Below, in pieces: positions 1 to 10,676 of a DNA stretch of 35,102 nt (the first letter of the stretch is position 1; every line of letters begins with the position of its first letter). Below the pieces are notes generated by a model that made no database searches, was not told the origin of the DNA, and was given only the letters and a program-made list of their open reading frames with translations. Both the position numbers and the translations under genes were made by a program. Origin of the DNA: Cylindrodendrum hubeiense (taxonomy: Eukaryota > Ascomycota > Sordariomycetes > Hypocreales > Nectriaceae); assembly GCA_014621425.1 (NCBI GenBank), contig JAANBB010000416.1, positions 1 through 35,102 of the forward strand. The letters are read 5' to 3'.

Positions 1-1243
1 TGAGTGATGAATTAGGAACTGGGGAATGGGGAACGGGGAATGGGGACAGGTCTGGGGAACGGCTCGAGCACGGGAAGCAGGGAGGGAGGAAGGTGGTTAA
101 GACAATGGAAGAACCGGACAGCAAGAGGCAGGTCAAGCAGCCGCTAAGGGCTCTCCTGCCGCTTCCACTGACATTCCGCCGCCTCCTGGGCGCGCCAGCC
201 CGTGTCTACCTAAGGTAGGTAGATGGATGCAGTTGACGCGTCGCAGCGACTATTGGGACTCTAGTTTTACTTGACTCGGCGGCGATACCTCCCGGCGCAG
301 ACGCCGCAGAGCCCGCAGAATCTATCAGGACGGGATTTAAGCGGCGAAAACCAAATCGCCCGAAATGTGACATACTACCATATGTACGTAGTAAGGCTCT
401 GCGGCGGGGGCAGCACGCACTGCCAAAGGTCAGCAGTAATTAATACCATAACCGCTTTTCCGCCGTACCTGGGCTGGGGCCATGGCGATCCCTCCCTCAT
501 GCGCCCCACCGGAAGTGTACAGGGGCGGTACCACGTTGAGACGCTGCCAGCACGGCGCCGGCCGAGGTATATCCCGCGTACCGGTGGAAAGTGCTGTTTG
601 AGACGGGCGGGAGTGAGGCGCCTCTCCGATCCCAAATCGCGATCCGTCCGTGCTCTGTCATAAGTCTGGCCGTGTACTTTTTGGCCTGAGGTCCGTGATG
701 GTGGCTCGAGGGTCGCAAATGCTGAAAAGTAAGACATGATGCAGCACACCCACATCGGGATAAAAAAGCTCGCCAGGTTGCATCTTGGTCGGCAAGCAGG
801 CCCCGGTACGGTCCCAATACGGTCCCGATACGGCCCTGGGAGCAATGGTTTTGCACGCACTTAACCGCAGTCGTCCTCCAGCTGCTACCCATGTCCCTGC
901 TTCCCGCCCAACCTGGAAGACTGGCCAGCGGCCCTGTAATTACGACGTACATACGGATTACGGACTATGGTGTGGTATCGCAGGCCAAGGCTCCGCAAGC
1001 TCCCGTGAAAAAGCCCATTGCATTTTGTGGGCTTGGTTGCGGCAGCCACAATCCTTCTTCCCAACGTCCTGCGCTCTGTGCACTGCAACTGCCGTTTTAA
1101 CTTTGACTCTTCTCCGTTCCGATTGGCAGCTGTAACTGAGGCATCCATCGGTCCATCACATCCCAAACTCTGAATTGCAAGTCTTGACTACGACACCATC
1201 CACACGCCAACCACGCGCCAACCACACACCAACAGCTGGAGCA
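1..1243. other. Gene-free left flank / upstream region of the JmjC gene
   Basis: I see no recognisable gene here. The open frames on both strands (for example a 151-codon one on the minus strand from 952) have no domain, no convincing splice structure and mixed low-complexity composition. The stretch holds a G-rich array near the left edge and a short imperfect repeat (ggtcccaatac / ggtcccgatac) at about 808-834. From about 1180 it becomes the CCA/ACC-rich leader typical just before a fungal start codon. It probably contains the promoter and 5' UTR of the JmjC gene starting at 1244. Confidence 0.6.
21..57 (+). repeat. G-run array with canonical G-quadruplex pattern
   Basis: Four GGGG runs (21-24, 28-31, 35-38, 42-45) are separated by 3-base loops (AAT, AAC, AAT). 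A fifth GGGG lies at 54-57. This fits the G4-N3-G4-N3-G4-N3-G4 pattern for a stable intramolecular quadruplex. The 7-bp unit (ggggaat/ggggaac) is also a short tandem repeat. The pattern is seen directly; folding and function are inferred. Confidence 0.7.
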
Positions 1244-2539
1244 ATGCCATCGAAATCCACAAATGCCGCTCTCCACGATCTACTCTCCACCTTCGACGAG
1301 CTGAACAGCCACGCTGTCGAGGAACTCACCGAGGAGCCAAGCCCCCTCGAGTTTATGCGCTTTGTCGCCCGCAACACCCCGTTTGTTGTCCGAGATGGTG
1401 CCTCCGAGTGGAAGGCATGCCAAGAATGGAACTCGGCCTATCTGCTGTCGGCCCTGAAGGAACAATCCGTCAATGTCGCTGTTACCCCATACGGGTGCGT
1501 AGTTTGTTCCTTTCCGTTCTTGCGAGACCCAGTGGTTGAGTTGTGTAAACCCGTTCTGGAACGCTAAACCTCGGACTCTGGCAGCAACGCCGACGCACCC
1601 ACGGTTCATCCTGGCCACGACTCCCCCGTCTTCGCCAAACCTCATTACGAGGACCAACCTTTTGACCAGTTCCTTGAGTATGTCGTTCGCCATGAAACAG
1701 ACCCAGACTTCCCTCCCGACGCCGAGGTGAGGTATGCCCAAACTCGTAAGCCAAACCAGCCCCCGTTTCCCTCAGCAGGCCAAGTACAAAATGACTAAGG
1801 CCTCTGCCCTCAGAGAATGATAACCTTCGCGACGAGTACATCACCCTGTTCTCAGATGTCCAAAAAGACATTCCGTTTGCGAGGATAGCCCTTGACAAAA
1901 CTCCCGATGCCGTCAATCTTTGGATAGGTAACTCCAAATCTGTCACGGCGCTACACAAGGACAATTACGAGAACATCTACGTCCAGGTCCTTGGCAGAAA
2001 GCACTTCGTACTCTTCCCCTCGCTATGTCATCCATTTGTCAATGAGCAACCCCTACGGCCCGCGACATACTCCCGTACCGAACATGGCCTGGCACTTGAG
2101 ATGGATGCGAATGAGGAGGCTGTTCCCTTTGCTACATGGGATCCCGACAGTCCCAGCGAGAATGCCACCCCATTCTCTCACCTCGCCCAGCCTCTACGAG
2201 TCACCTTGAATCCCGGAGACATGCTGTATCTCCCCGCTATGTGGTAATTGTCCTCCCCATTTGTCCTGGATCAAGGGCTTACTGTCTCATGTTTCAGGTA
2301 CCACAAAGTGTCACAATCATGCGCAGAAGAAGACGAGGGTTTTGTACTCGCTGTTAACTACTGGTAAGAATCATGCTCTGATATGACCCTTAGGAGGCTA
2401 CATCTGCTATGTTCCCTTTCTGACACTGCCTAGGTATGACATGGAGTTTAGTAGTCCACTCTTCCCAATGTCAGCCTTCGTTAGAAATATCAGCCTGGGG
2501 AATAGCTCAAAGGCAACGCAGGCATCCGATGCAGAATGA
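1244..2539 (+). CDS. JMJD7: JMJD7-type JmjC (cupin-8) hydroxylase, 5 exons
   Basis: Exons 1244-1494, 1585-1745, 1814-2243, 2298-2363 and 2434-2539 join in frame to 337 residues. All introns are GT-AG, 54-90 nt. The product looks like the JMJD7 family of Fe(II)/2-oxoglutarate oxygenases. In animals JMJD7 hydroxylates a lysine on the translation-associated GTPases DRG1/2 (family knowledge). Visible support: an early FVRDGA segment, the iron-binding HxD motif as H185-K-D187, the following NIYVQVLGRKHFVLFPS strand region, a YLPAMWYHKV segment with the distal iron His at H283, and the closing AVNYWYD typical of the family. Intron 3 falls inside the codon for the Trp of MWYH. The second exon boundary was chosen to give EVRYAQTQNDNLRDE, which matches the family pattern EVRYAQ-QN-NL-DE. 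The gene ends 53 nt before the stop of the opposing SPB1 gene. Substrate in fungi is inferred only. Confidence 0.9.
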
Positions 2540-2592
2540 AACGGAAGAAAAAAACTCCACATTAAAGTCTATGCCGCTACATCCAAGCCTTC

Positions 2593-5219
2593 TCACCTCT
2601 TCTTCTTCTGAGCTATCCTCTTTTGTGCCCTCAATTCCTTTTTCATCCTAGGATCCACAATCCTATACCGACCCTTAACACCCTTCGGTCGGCCCTTGAT
2701 ACCACGGTTGAGACCCTTGGCAACGACCAACTTGGCCGGGGCCGGGGCCTTCTTGCGAGAGGCCTTGTTGATCATTTTGGTGATGGTGTCGGCCTTCTCC
2801 TTCTCCGTCATGCCTTCGTCGGCGGCAAGCATGTCAGACTTCTTCTTGAGCTTCTCCAACCTCTGGGCAGTCTTAAACTTCTTTCGTGCCTTAGCCTCCC
2901 GCACCTTCTTGATGGGTCGGGCATTTAGAGCTCGCGTCTTCTCCTTGATCGCTTGAGCCGCGGCCTTGGTGATGGGCTTCTGCTGCTTGTCGTGCCTTCC
3001 TTCATCATCCAGGAACCAATCAGGCAGGCCGTCACGGTCCCGGAACGCATGCTTGTTGAATCCGTCATCGATGACATCGTAAGTTGTCTTCTCTCCAGTG
3101 GCAAGCTGATGCGCCATTGTCATGGCTTCGGCAGTGATGATATCAATGTCTAGATGATGGTTAGTATCCACGGTCAAGTGCTCAGTAGTGATGAGTGAGG
3201 GCTTACCAGGTCGTCCATCGGACATCCGCTTCTCATGCTGCTCCCAGTCATCCTCCGCCACGTCCCGTTTGACAACCTCGAACCCATCTTGGTTGTCTTC
3301 CATTTCGGAATCCGAGTCATCAAACGCCGACTTGTTGGAAGGAGCAGCCTCTGCGTCACGTTTCTTTGATTGCTGCGCGAAAGCAGCCTCTGCCTCCTCG
3401 TTGATGGCTTCGTCGGCACTGTCTTCGGCGGGGGAATCCTCCGCCTCGGGTATGAGGCCAGTTATACCCTGGAAGATATCCTGGTTAAAGAAGTTCGTTG
3501 CCCTTTTGGACAGCCCACCTGATCCCTTGGACGAATCCAAATCCGTAATCAGGCCCTTCCTTGAGGAGGGTTCGTCGTCGTCATCATCATCGGATGAGCC
3601 CTCTTCTTCGTCAAGCTCAGAGGAATCGTCGTGCTGATCGGCCTCGTCGGCGGACAGGCCCTCCCACTCGTCATCGCCATGCTCTGCGCGAGCCTTCTTG
3701 GCGCGATACTTAGCATCAGCTTCAGCCTTGCGCTCTCTGTAGGAGTCATACATGGAATCCAGCTCTTGCTCAAGACGATCCTCCTCGGGGTCGCTCTCAT
3801 CATCAGTCTCTCCAGATGACCCAAGACCACTGTCCATGTCTTTCTTCTGTGCTGGTTGAGAGATAATAGCCATCCTGCCCTTGTTCATTCTGCGCATGGC
3901 ATCCGTCTTGTCGACCTTCTTGAGGGAGAATATAGCTCCCTCACCGAGCGGACCGGATTCTTCCATACCAATGTCCATGGGGGCTGTCATGTTCAGCTGC
4001 ATCCGAACGATTTCTCGCTGCTTTCGCTCGTTCTCCCTTCGCTTTTCTCTCTTCTTCTTGGCGCTCTCCTTGTCCTTCATTGCCTGCAAATCCGCTTGGA
4101 TCTGCAGTTCCTCGTCCATAGGCTCGACCTCTGCCACCTCTTCGGGCTCTTCGTTTGCCGCGTCCTTGGCTGCGAATCCAAAAATCTCTCGGACCTTTAG
4201 TCGCCACTTGAGGAGAAGCTTGAAGTCCTTTCGACCGAGAACTCGAAGATCGGCACAGCAGTCGCGAATTTCGCGGCTTGTTTCGGGCAGCTTGTCCAAC
4301 GCCGCCAAGGCGACATCTTCCTTTAGACCTTGTTCGAAGCTGAGCTTGTTGTAGCTACCTAGGATCGCGATTGGATCCGTGGTGTGGATGAAATCGCTCG
4401 CAGGCATTTCCTTGAATTGAGTGTAGTCTCCTTCATCATAACCATCACGCTTTCGCTTCTTGACTTCGGGATTGTAGACCTTGGCCTCGTTGTTCGGGGT
4501 CGCACCAGCAAGGTCTGCAAAGACTGATCGGGGGTCGAGGAATCGAGGGTCCATCTTCTTTGGGGCCTTGTAGCCTCTGCAAACGACGAAAATTTCGGCC
4601 GACACGTTTCTCGACGAAGGAGGCTTGGTTGCTTCGACCTTGGTGAACAGCTGGTTAAGAACCCACAGCAAAGGGTTGTAGTCCTTGGATCTGAAGACCT
4701 TGGTCACGAATGTACCACCCTCGACAAGGAATTCGGTTGCCAGTTTCATAGCTTGCAGGGCAAGCTCGGCCTGGTTGAAAGAATCCTGAGCCCAAGCGGT
4801 ACCGACGTTCGGGGCACCATCGTGCAAGACGGTATCCGCCTTCCATGTCTTGAGATGTTGTCGGATAGTGGCGCGACACTTCTCGGTGGTGATGTCGCTT
4901 TGGAAAGTGATGACTCGAGGAATGGGCTTGATGGGAGCCAAATCGACACCGATAATGAGACTGCTCACTGGCATAACCTCGGCTGCAACCTGACACCATG
5001 ACTGAAGAGACATTAGCTTACTAGATATCATCCGGGAGGCAAGTTACTCACACCAGGCGCAGCGCAAAGATCCAGCAGGACCTTGCTCTTCTCCAAGAAA
5101 CCATACTTCTTGTTCAATTGGATCAGCTTAAAGGCGGCTCGGGCACGATAACCCTTCTCCTTGGCAAGCTTGTACCACTTGTCCAGACGGCCTTTGCCGT
5201 GCTTCTTCTGGATCGCCAT
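2593..5219 (-). CDS. SPB1: SPB1: AdoMet-dependent rRNA 2'-O-methyltransferase of 60S assembly, 3 exons
   Basis: Exons on the minus strand: 5219-5052, 5001-3207 and 3149-2593; 839 residues, against about 840 for yeast Spb1. The N-terminal FtsJ/RrmJ methyltransferase domain (about residues 1-205) shows the AdoMet motif DLCAAPG (50-56), which is interrupted by intron 1 immediately after the Gly. It also shows the catalytic tetrad K31-D117-K157-E192 (D in HDGAPNVG, K in FVTKVFRS). A highly acidic, charged middle and a basic Spb1 C-terminal domain ending in a run of lysines follow. Family role: nucleolar methylation of a conserved 25S rRNA guanosine and 60S maturation. Intron 2 (3150-3206) is 57 nt without a stop, so the genomic frame reads straight through it. 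It is called as an intron because it has GTAAGC, an ACTAAC branch point and TAG, and because removing it restores [14 protein letters not shown] as in other Spb1 proteins. Start: the ATG before [15 protein letters not shown], the usual N-terminus. Confidence 0.95.
3150..3206 (-). other. SPB1 intron 2: 57-nt, in-frame, stop-free intron
   Basis: On the minus strand the donor GTAAGC starts at 3206, ACTAAC lies about 15 nt before the acceptor, and the intron ends with TAG at 3150-3152. Retention would insert 18 extra residues and change one codon without a frameshift. Gene finders can easily miss it and report an uninterrupted exon. Confidence 0.85.
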
Positions 5220-5705
5220 GGTTGCGGCGTTGAAGAGGCAAAACGGAAAAAGTGAAGTAGGACGGCGGTTAGTATACCGACTGGCGTCCAAAAGTTCGAA
5301 AAGGCCCCGCGAAACCAGAATTTTTGCGACCGAAGCACGTTGATAAGCGTATCACGTGGCGATAACACATAACTTTTTTTTTTTGCAGTGGTTGGTAGTA
5401 GATCAGCTTACCTAATTTCGAGCCTAGGCTCTTTGGGAGGCACGCATTGTATAGGTTGGCAAGTTACTGGCAGGCGCATGACAGTTGGACCTGCCGTGCG
5501 GGACCGACGTTTAATACCTTAGATAATCCTGGATGCATGATACCAGCATCTCCGACAATCTGAGGCCACTTCACATCGCACGCTAGATCTTGGATGCTAC
5601 ACCAACACGAGCCCATTGTCTCCATAGCCCGGGCGTGTTTGACGGCCCCCATACCTTGAGCATCGCTGGTCAACCCCTCGAATCCCCGACCGCTCTTCCT
5701 ACGAC
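5220..5705. promoter_or_regulatory. Divergent promoter region between SPB1 and MGM1
   Basis: These 486 bp separate the two start codons. Visible elements are a CACGTG E-box at 5353-5358, about 135 nt upstream of the SPB1 start, and a poly-T run of about 13 nt near 5373-5385. The half next to SPB1 is A-rich on its sense side. No open frame of interest was seen. Which gene the E-box serves cannot be told from sequence. Confidence 0.5.
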
Positions 5706-8579
5706 ATGAGCGGACGAGTCCTCGCCGCTGGGCTGCGGCCTCTAACACGACGCACCACCGTCCATCCCGTTCGACATCTCCATCGCCATCCCACAGGCGG
5801 GCTCCTACAGGCCGATGCTGCGATCCGGGCGACGCGGAAGCGTATGTGGTATGGAGGCAACTCCTTCCACAATGCCGTCACTGCGCGGAATGCTTCGTTT
5901 GCCCGCTTCTTGCCCAAACTGATGGTCAAGTTCATTCGAGTCCCCGCCATGTTTGGCGGCCTCGCAATCGGTGCTTTTGCTTGGGTGCAATACCAAGCCG
6001 CTCGTATGTTTGGACTGTCTAATAGTCTGCCAATTCAACTGCTAACTCAGTCATGCAGAGGCCGGAACCTTTGCCATTAACATCTTCAACACCACTAAGG
6101 ATACCGTCACCAATACTGCCTCAACTCTATTCGGAGGCGCCAAGGATATGGCCGAGCAGACGATGCGAGGCTGGGAAAACACGAAGGAGCAGATCGAAGT
6201 CCCGGACTGGTTGCAAAATGTTCTCCGACCAAAGGAAGGCGTTGCAACCGGCGGGTCCGGAGGCCCAGGCGGTGACGGTGATCCCAAACAGAGCAATAGT
6301 GGTACTGCCGCTCTTGCGGGTGCTTCAGCTGCTGCCTATGGATACGATAAATCTACTGAGGAGGACTCCCGAAGCGGCGACGAGGCTGCTAGGGATGATC
6401 AGATGATGATTCTGACCAAGAAAATGATTGAGATCCGCAGCATCCTGCAGAGAGTTGGTCAGTCTAGCACCTTGACTCTGCCGTCGATTGTCGTCATTGG
6501 TTCTCAGTCTTCTGGCAAGAGCTCCGTCCTGGAGGCTATCGTGGGCCATGAGTTTCTCCCCAAGGGTTCCAACATGGTCACACGCAGACCTATCGAATTG
6601 ACCCTAGTCAACACCCCTTCGTCCAAAGAGGAGTACGGCGAGTTCCCCGACCTCGGCCTGAGGCGAATCTCGGACTTCACTTCTATTCAGAGGACTCTCA
6701 CTGAGCTGAACATGGCTGTGTCAGATGCGGAGTGTGTCTCGGACGACCCAATTCACCTCACCGTCTACTCTCCCAATGTGCCCGATCTTTCTCTCATCGA
6801 TCTCCCGGGATACATTCAAGTTGTGGGAGCAAACCAGCCTCTCCAACTGAAGCAGAAAATCACCGAGCTGTGCGACAAGTACATTCAAGCTCCGAATGTC
6901 ATCCTTGCCATCTCAGCCGCTGACGTTGATTTGGCCAACTCTACGGCTCTCCGGGCCTCGCGAAGAGTCGATCCCCGTGGCGAACGAACCATTGGTGTCA
7001 TAACCAAGATGGATCTAGTCGACCCTATCCGCGGTGCATCTATCCTAAACGACCAGCAGTATCCTCTGAGGCTAGGCTATGTCGGCGTCGTATCGAGGGC
7101 TCCGCAATCCCAGGGCTTGTTCAAGATGGGCCCAACCAACCTACTATCGGCCATTGCCAAGCAGGAAAATGCCTTCTTTTCATCCCACCCTCTCGAGTAC
7201 GGCAATGACGCTGGAGTCAACGTGGGAACGACGACATTGCGCAAGAAGCTCATGCATGTCTTGGAACAAACTATGTCATCTAGTCTCCAAAGCACTAGCG
7301 ACGCGATCCGACAGGAGCTGGAGGAGGCCAACTACGAGTTCAAGGTGCAGTATAATGACCGCCCGCTCTCGGCTGAGTCGTATCTCGCTGAAAGCCTGGA
7401 TGGTTTCAAGCATTCTTTCAAACAGTTTGCGGAGGAGTTCGGCCGACCGCAGATGCATGAACTTCTGAAGAATGAGCTGGACCAAAAGGTCCTCGACTTG
7501 CTCGCAGCTAGGTACTGGAATAAGCCCATCGGTGACCTGACGGTGGCAAAGCCAGGTCTTGACAGCCTTGCGGATCTACCCAAGGCGGAACCCGACTCGC
7601 TCTATTGGCATCGACAACTGGATGCCTCTACATCAGCATTGACGAAGCTCGGAGTAGGACGACTAGCCACCACAGCAGTTGCCTCTTCGATCCAGGGTCA
7701 CATCGATTCCCTCATCACCAACTCGACCTTTTCAACGCACCCCTTTGCCCGGCAGGCCATTATGGAAGCGGCTTCTACCATTCTGAATGAGAGGTTCTAC
7801 AGCACTAGCGACCAGGTGGAGAACTGCATCAAACCGTACAAGTTTGAGATTGACATCGATGACGGGGAATGGACCCGGGGCCGTGAGCACGTAGGCGGCG
7901 TTCTAAAGAAAGAGCTACAGGACTGCGAGTCTGCGCTCAAGCACCTTGAGAACACTGTTGGTGGTCGACGAAAGTTGAGGGAGGTCATGACTTTTGTGGA
8001 CAAGGCACGCAAGGGCGACATCATCGTCGAAGGTGATCCGGGAAGTGGCGCTGGTGGCTTCAGTGCAGCTCTCCTCGGCAGAGGTAAATAACGGCTTTAA
8101 CCCCCACTATGACAGACGCAGAGCTAACAAGTAACCCAGGACGTGAAGCTGTCTTCCTCCGTGACAGAGCCGACATCATCAAGATGCGACTACTGGCGGT
8201 CAAGTCTAAGCAGTGCGCGAACCCAAAGAACAAGTATTACTGCCCCGAGGTGTTCCTGGACGCCGCCGCGACGAAGCTGGCGTCGACGGCCGTGCTCTTC
8301 CTCAACGTCGAGCTGCTCTCCGAGTTCTACTACAACTTCCCCCGGGAGCTGGATCTCCGTCTCGGCCGACATCTGTCTGAGGAAGAGATTGAGAAGTTTG
8401 CCAAGGAAGACTCCAAGATCCGCCGACACCTCGAGGTCATCCGACGAAAGGAGCTGCTCGAGTTGGTTCTCGGCAAGATGGAGAGCTTGCGACAACTTGA
8501 GGGTCTTGAACGGGATCGGCAGGCGGCCGACTCGAAGAGAGACGCCGCAAAGCAGCGCGGTCGATGGGGCTTGTTCTGA
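5706..8579 (+). CDS. MGM1: MGM1: mitochondrial inner-membrane dynamin-like GTPase (OPA1 homologue), 3 exons
   Basis: Exons 5706-6003, 6059-8083 and 8140-8579 give 920 residues, normal for fungal Mgm1. The product fuses mitochondrial inner membranes and shapes cristae (family knowledge). The arginine-rich, acid-poor N-terminus fits a mitochondrial presequence. A hydrophobic segment at about 80-95 (FGGLAIGAFAWVQY) fits the inner-membrane anchor. A small-residue stretch at about 180-195 (AALAGASAAAYGY) is the likely rhomboid (Pcp1) cleavage region, by position only. GTPase motifs: G1 GSQSSGKSS at about 247-255, G3 DLPG at about 347, G4 TKMD at about 415. The middle and GTPase-effector regions follow, ending in a charged helix and GRWGLF. 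The last intron was placed to give LLGRGREAVFLRDRADIIKMR, which joins the long second exon to the effector-domain exon. The start is the first ATG of the only frame with a presequence. Confidence 0.95.
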
Positions 8580-9031
8580 GGCGGTCTAGCCTGCGCCAGT
8601 CGCCACGAGATATGATGCATAGGGAGTTACGGGAGTCGTTTCTCTTGGGATTAGATTTTGATAGGGGGCCATTTCCCTCCTGATGGGCGCTGGGGATCGT
8701 CCTTTTCTCCCCTTTGTCCTCGGCCTTTGCCCTTGCTCTCGAGACGTACCTCAAGTCCAATGGGAACCAGCGTGTTGCGCTAGTTGGCGATAGATGTTTT
8801 TCGTGCATGTAAGGATACCCTCCTCAACTCACTGTCCATGATTGGATTCATGCTAGATCCAGTTGTGGGTTTGGGCGCAAAGCAGATATTTGAATTGATA
8901 TTTGAATTCATACACACACACATGTCCATGTGTGGACGCCTATTTAATCATAAAACAAGACGAAACCCCATGACCCTATTCCCTAGCATAGCGCAGCATC
9001 GCATTGTATTCTACAAAGTCGCATTTCCCCC
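8580..9031. other. Convergent 3' regions of MGM1 and ZRG17
   Basis: This 452-bp AT-richer spacer should hold both 3' UTRs. It contains a duplicated gatatttgaatt (about 8885-8910) and an alternating CA/TG stretch with the palindrome cacatg-tc-catgtg at about 8918-8932, which could form a small hairpin. No gene was recognised. Confidence 0.5.
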
Positions 9032-10676
9032 TCAGGCGCCCCCATCCGTGCTCATCTGCAACGTCACCTCCCATCGAGTGTTCCCACCGTGACCGTAGCC
9101 CCCGCCCAGGCGGTTCTGGATCAAGGCCGCGACGCGGCCGCGCAGCTTGCTGAGGGACATCTCATCATAGCCCTTGATGACGCTGAGCTTGAGGTTGGCC
9201 ATGCAGAGGCCGTAATGAACCTGCCAGAACTGGGCGTCGTCGATGGAGACGATGCTGGGCTCAGTCTCGATTTCGCGCAGGACCGCGGAGACGCCGGAGT
9301 TGCCGTCGCTGCCGCCGTATGACATGAGAAGCATGAGGCCTTGGGCGATGGCGAGACGCATGCCAAGGCTGAACATGGCGAAGGCGATGATGGCGCAGAT
9401 GAGACGGTCAAGCCAGGTGTAGAGAGAAATGGAGAGCATGGGTAGAAGGGCAATGAGGGCGGAGAAGGAGAGGGTAAGGAAGTGGAAGGGGTTTGAGAGG
9501 ACGCTGGGTAGGGAGGCAAGGTAGGAAACCTTCATGAGCCTAGCGATGCGAGCATGGTTGCGGAGCCCATATGCCGAGACGAGTGTGCTAACGATAGCAG
9601 CGGCGCATACGAGTTCAATGGAGGTATCAGGGCCGTCGGTGTGGCTATGATGGGCCTCGTGGTTGCCGAGAGACTCGAGGAAGTGCTTGAGAGTGTGGGA
9701 GACGAGATCAAAGCCGCCAAAGAGGAGGAAGATGGACATGGCAAAGCCAGCAAGGACTTCAGCCCTCTCGAGGCCAAAGGGATGGCGGATGCTGCTGCGG
9801 CGCCAGACCTCGAAGTTGCCGAGCACATCGACGACGACACACACGGCGGCACTGCCGGCATCGAAGAAGACGAGATGTGACAGGGCCGTGGTAGCTAAGG
9901 AGCCCTCGGAGCGGAAGAAGACGTAAGTCGCAACGGCGAGATGGCAGATACTCCAGTAGAAATGGATGCGCTGGTCTTTGGTCATGCTCTTCCAGGCATC
10001 GGTGACGGTGGGAATGGGGAGGGAGGCGGGCAGCACGGGCGGCGGTCTCTGGGGCGGTTCTTGGAAGATCTGGTGCTGGCTGGAGATGCTACTGTGCTTG
10101 TATCTGTGGCCACGACGCTGGCCGATGTTCTAATTGAACGGAAAGTGTTAGCAAGAGCTGCGCCGGGCGTGGACGGTATCGGAGGGACAGGGAGCGCAAG
10201 AGGATACGCACCGACTTGACGGGGCCCGTCGATATAACCTGGGTCTTGAAGTTGAAGGGATTCGGGGCCGAGGTCGGGGTCGTGGGGCTCAGGCCGACAG
10301 CATCGCCGCCGTCCGAGGCGTGGGCGCCCATGGCAAAGGTAGGGGCGGACGTGGACGAGGGAGGGCACAAAAGGTTGGACGTGGACGAGTTCCGGAGGGC
10401 CTGGCTGGAGTCGCGATGGAGCTGGCGCTGGATGGCGAGGGCGTCGGGCTCGGGGTCGACGTCAAGGTCGATGCTAATGGGTTCGGGGTCGTCAAGGTAG
10501 CGGTCGAGGTCGCGGTCGCGGTCGTCGTCGTGACTGCGATTGAGGTGACGATCGTAATCGTGGTGGTCGTCGTGGTCCTGATCCTGATCGTATACGTCGA
10601 CAACAAGTCGCGGCGGGGTGGGGATCGGGATCTGGACCTGGCGACGACTAGGACGACCTGGATGGCCAGGCTCCAT
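9032..10676 (-). CDS. ZRG17: ZRG17/Cis4-type cation-diffusion-facilitator subunit (ER/early secretory zinc), 2 exons
   Basis: Exons 10676-10212 and 10129-9032 (intron 82 nt) encode 520 residues. The join gives VKSNIGQRRGHRYKHSS, the conserved linker preceding the membrane domain in fungal Zrg17 proteins. The first in-frame alternative start in exon 2 is only a GTG, so I prefer the two-exon model. The C-terminal two-thirds is a cation-efflux domain with several hydrophobic spans and the signature HPFGLERAEVLAGF (from about 271). In the family, Zrg17 pairs with Msc2 (or a similar CDF) to load zinc into the early secretory pathway. TM2 reads FFDAGSAAVCVVVD (about 243) and TM5 begins FHFLTLSFS, so the usual HxxxD/DxxxD metal sites look incomplete, as reported for non-transporting partners such as ZnT6. 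The cytosolic N-terminus has an Asp/His/Arg-rich block at 27-63. The start at 10676 is the first ATG after an in-frame stop; a leader intron upstream cannot be excluded. Confidence 0.85.

Noticed and set aside
497..952. 151-codon minus-strand frame starting with ATG in the left flank
   Set aside because: No domain, no repeats of a known protein type, and it overlaps other equally long frames; it reads like chance translation of GC-rich DNA.
9032..10036. Single-exon ZRG17 model starting at 10036
   Set aside because: The start codon would be GTG. A good intron at 10130-10211 joins an upstream exon and restores the conserved RRGHRYKHSS linker.
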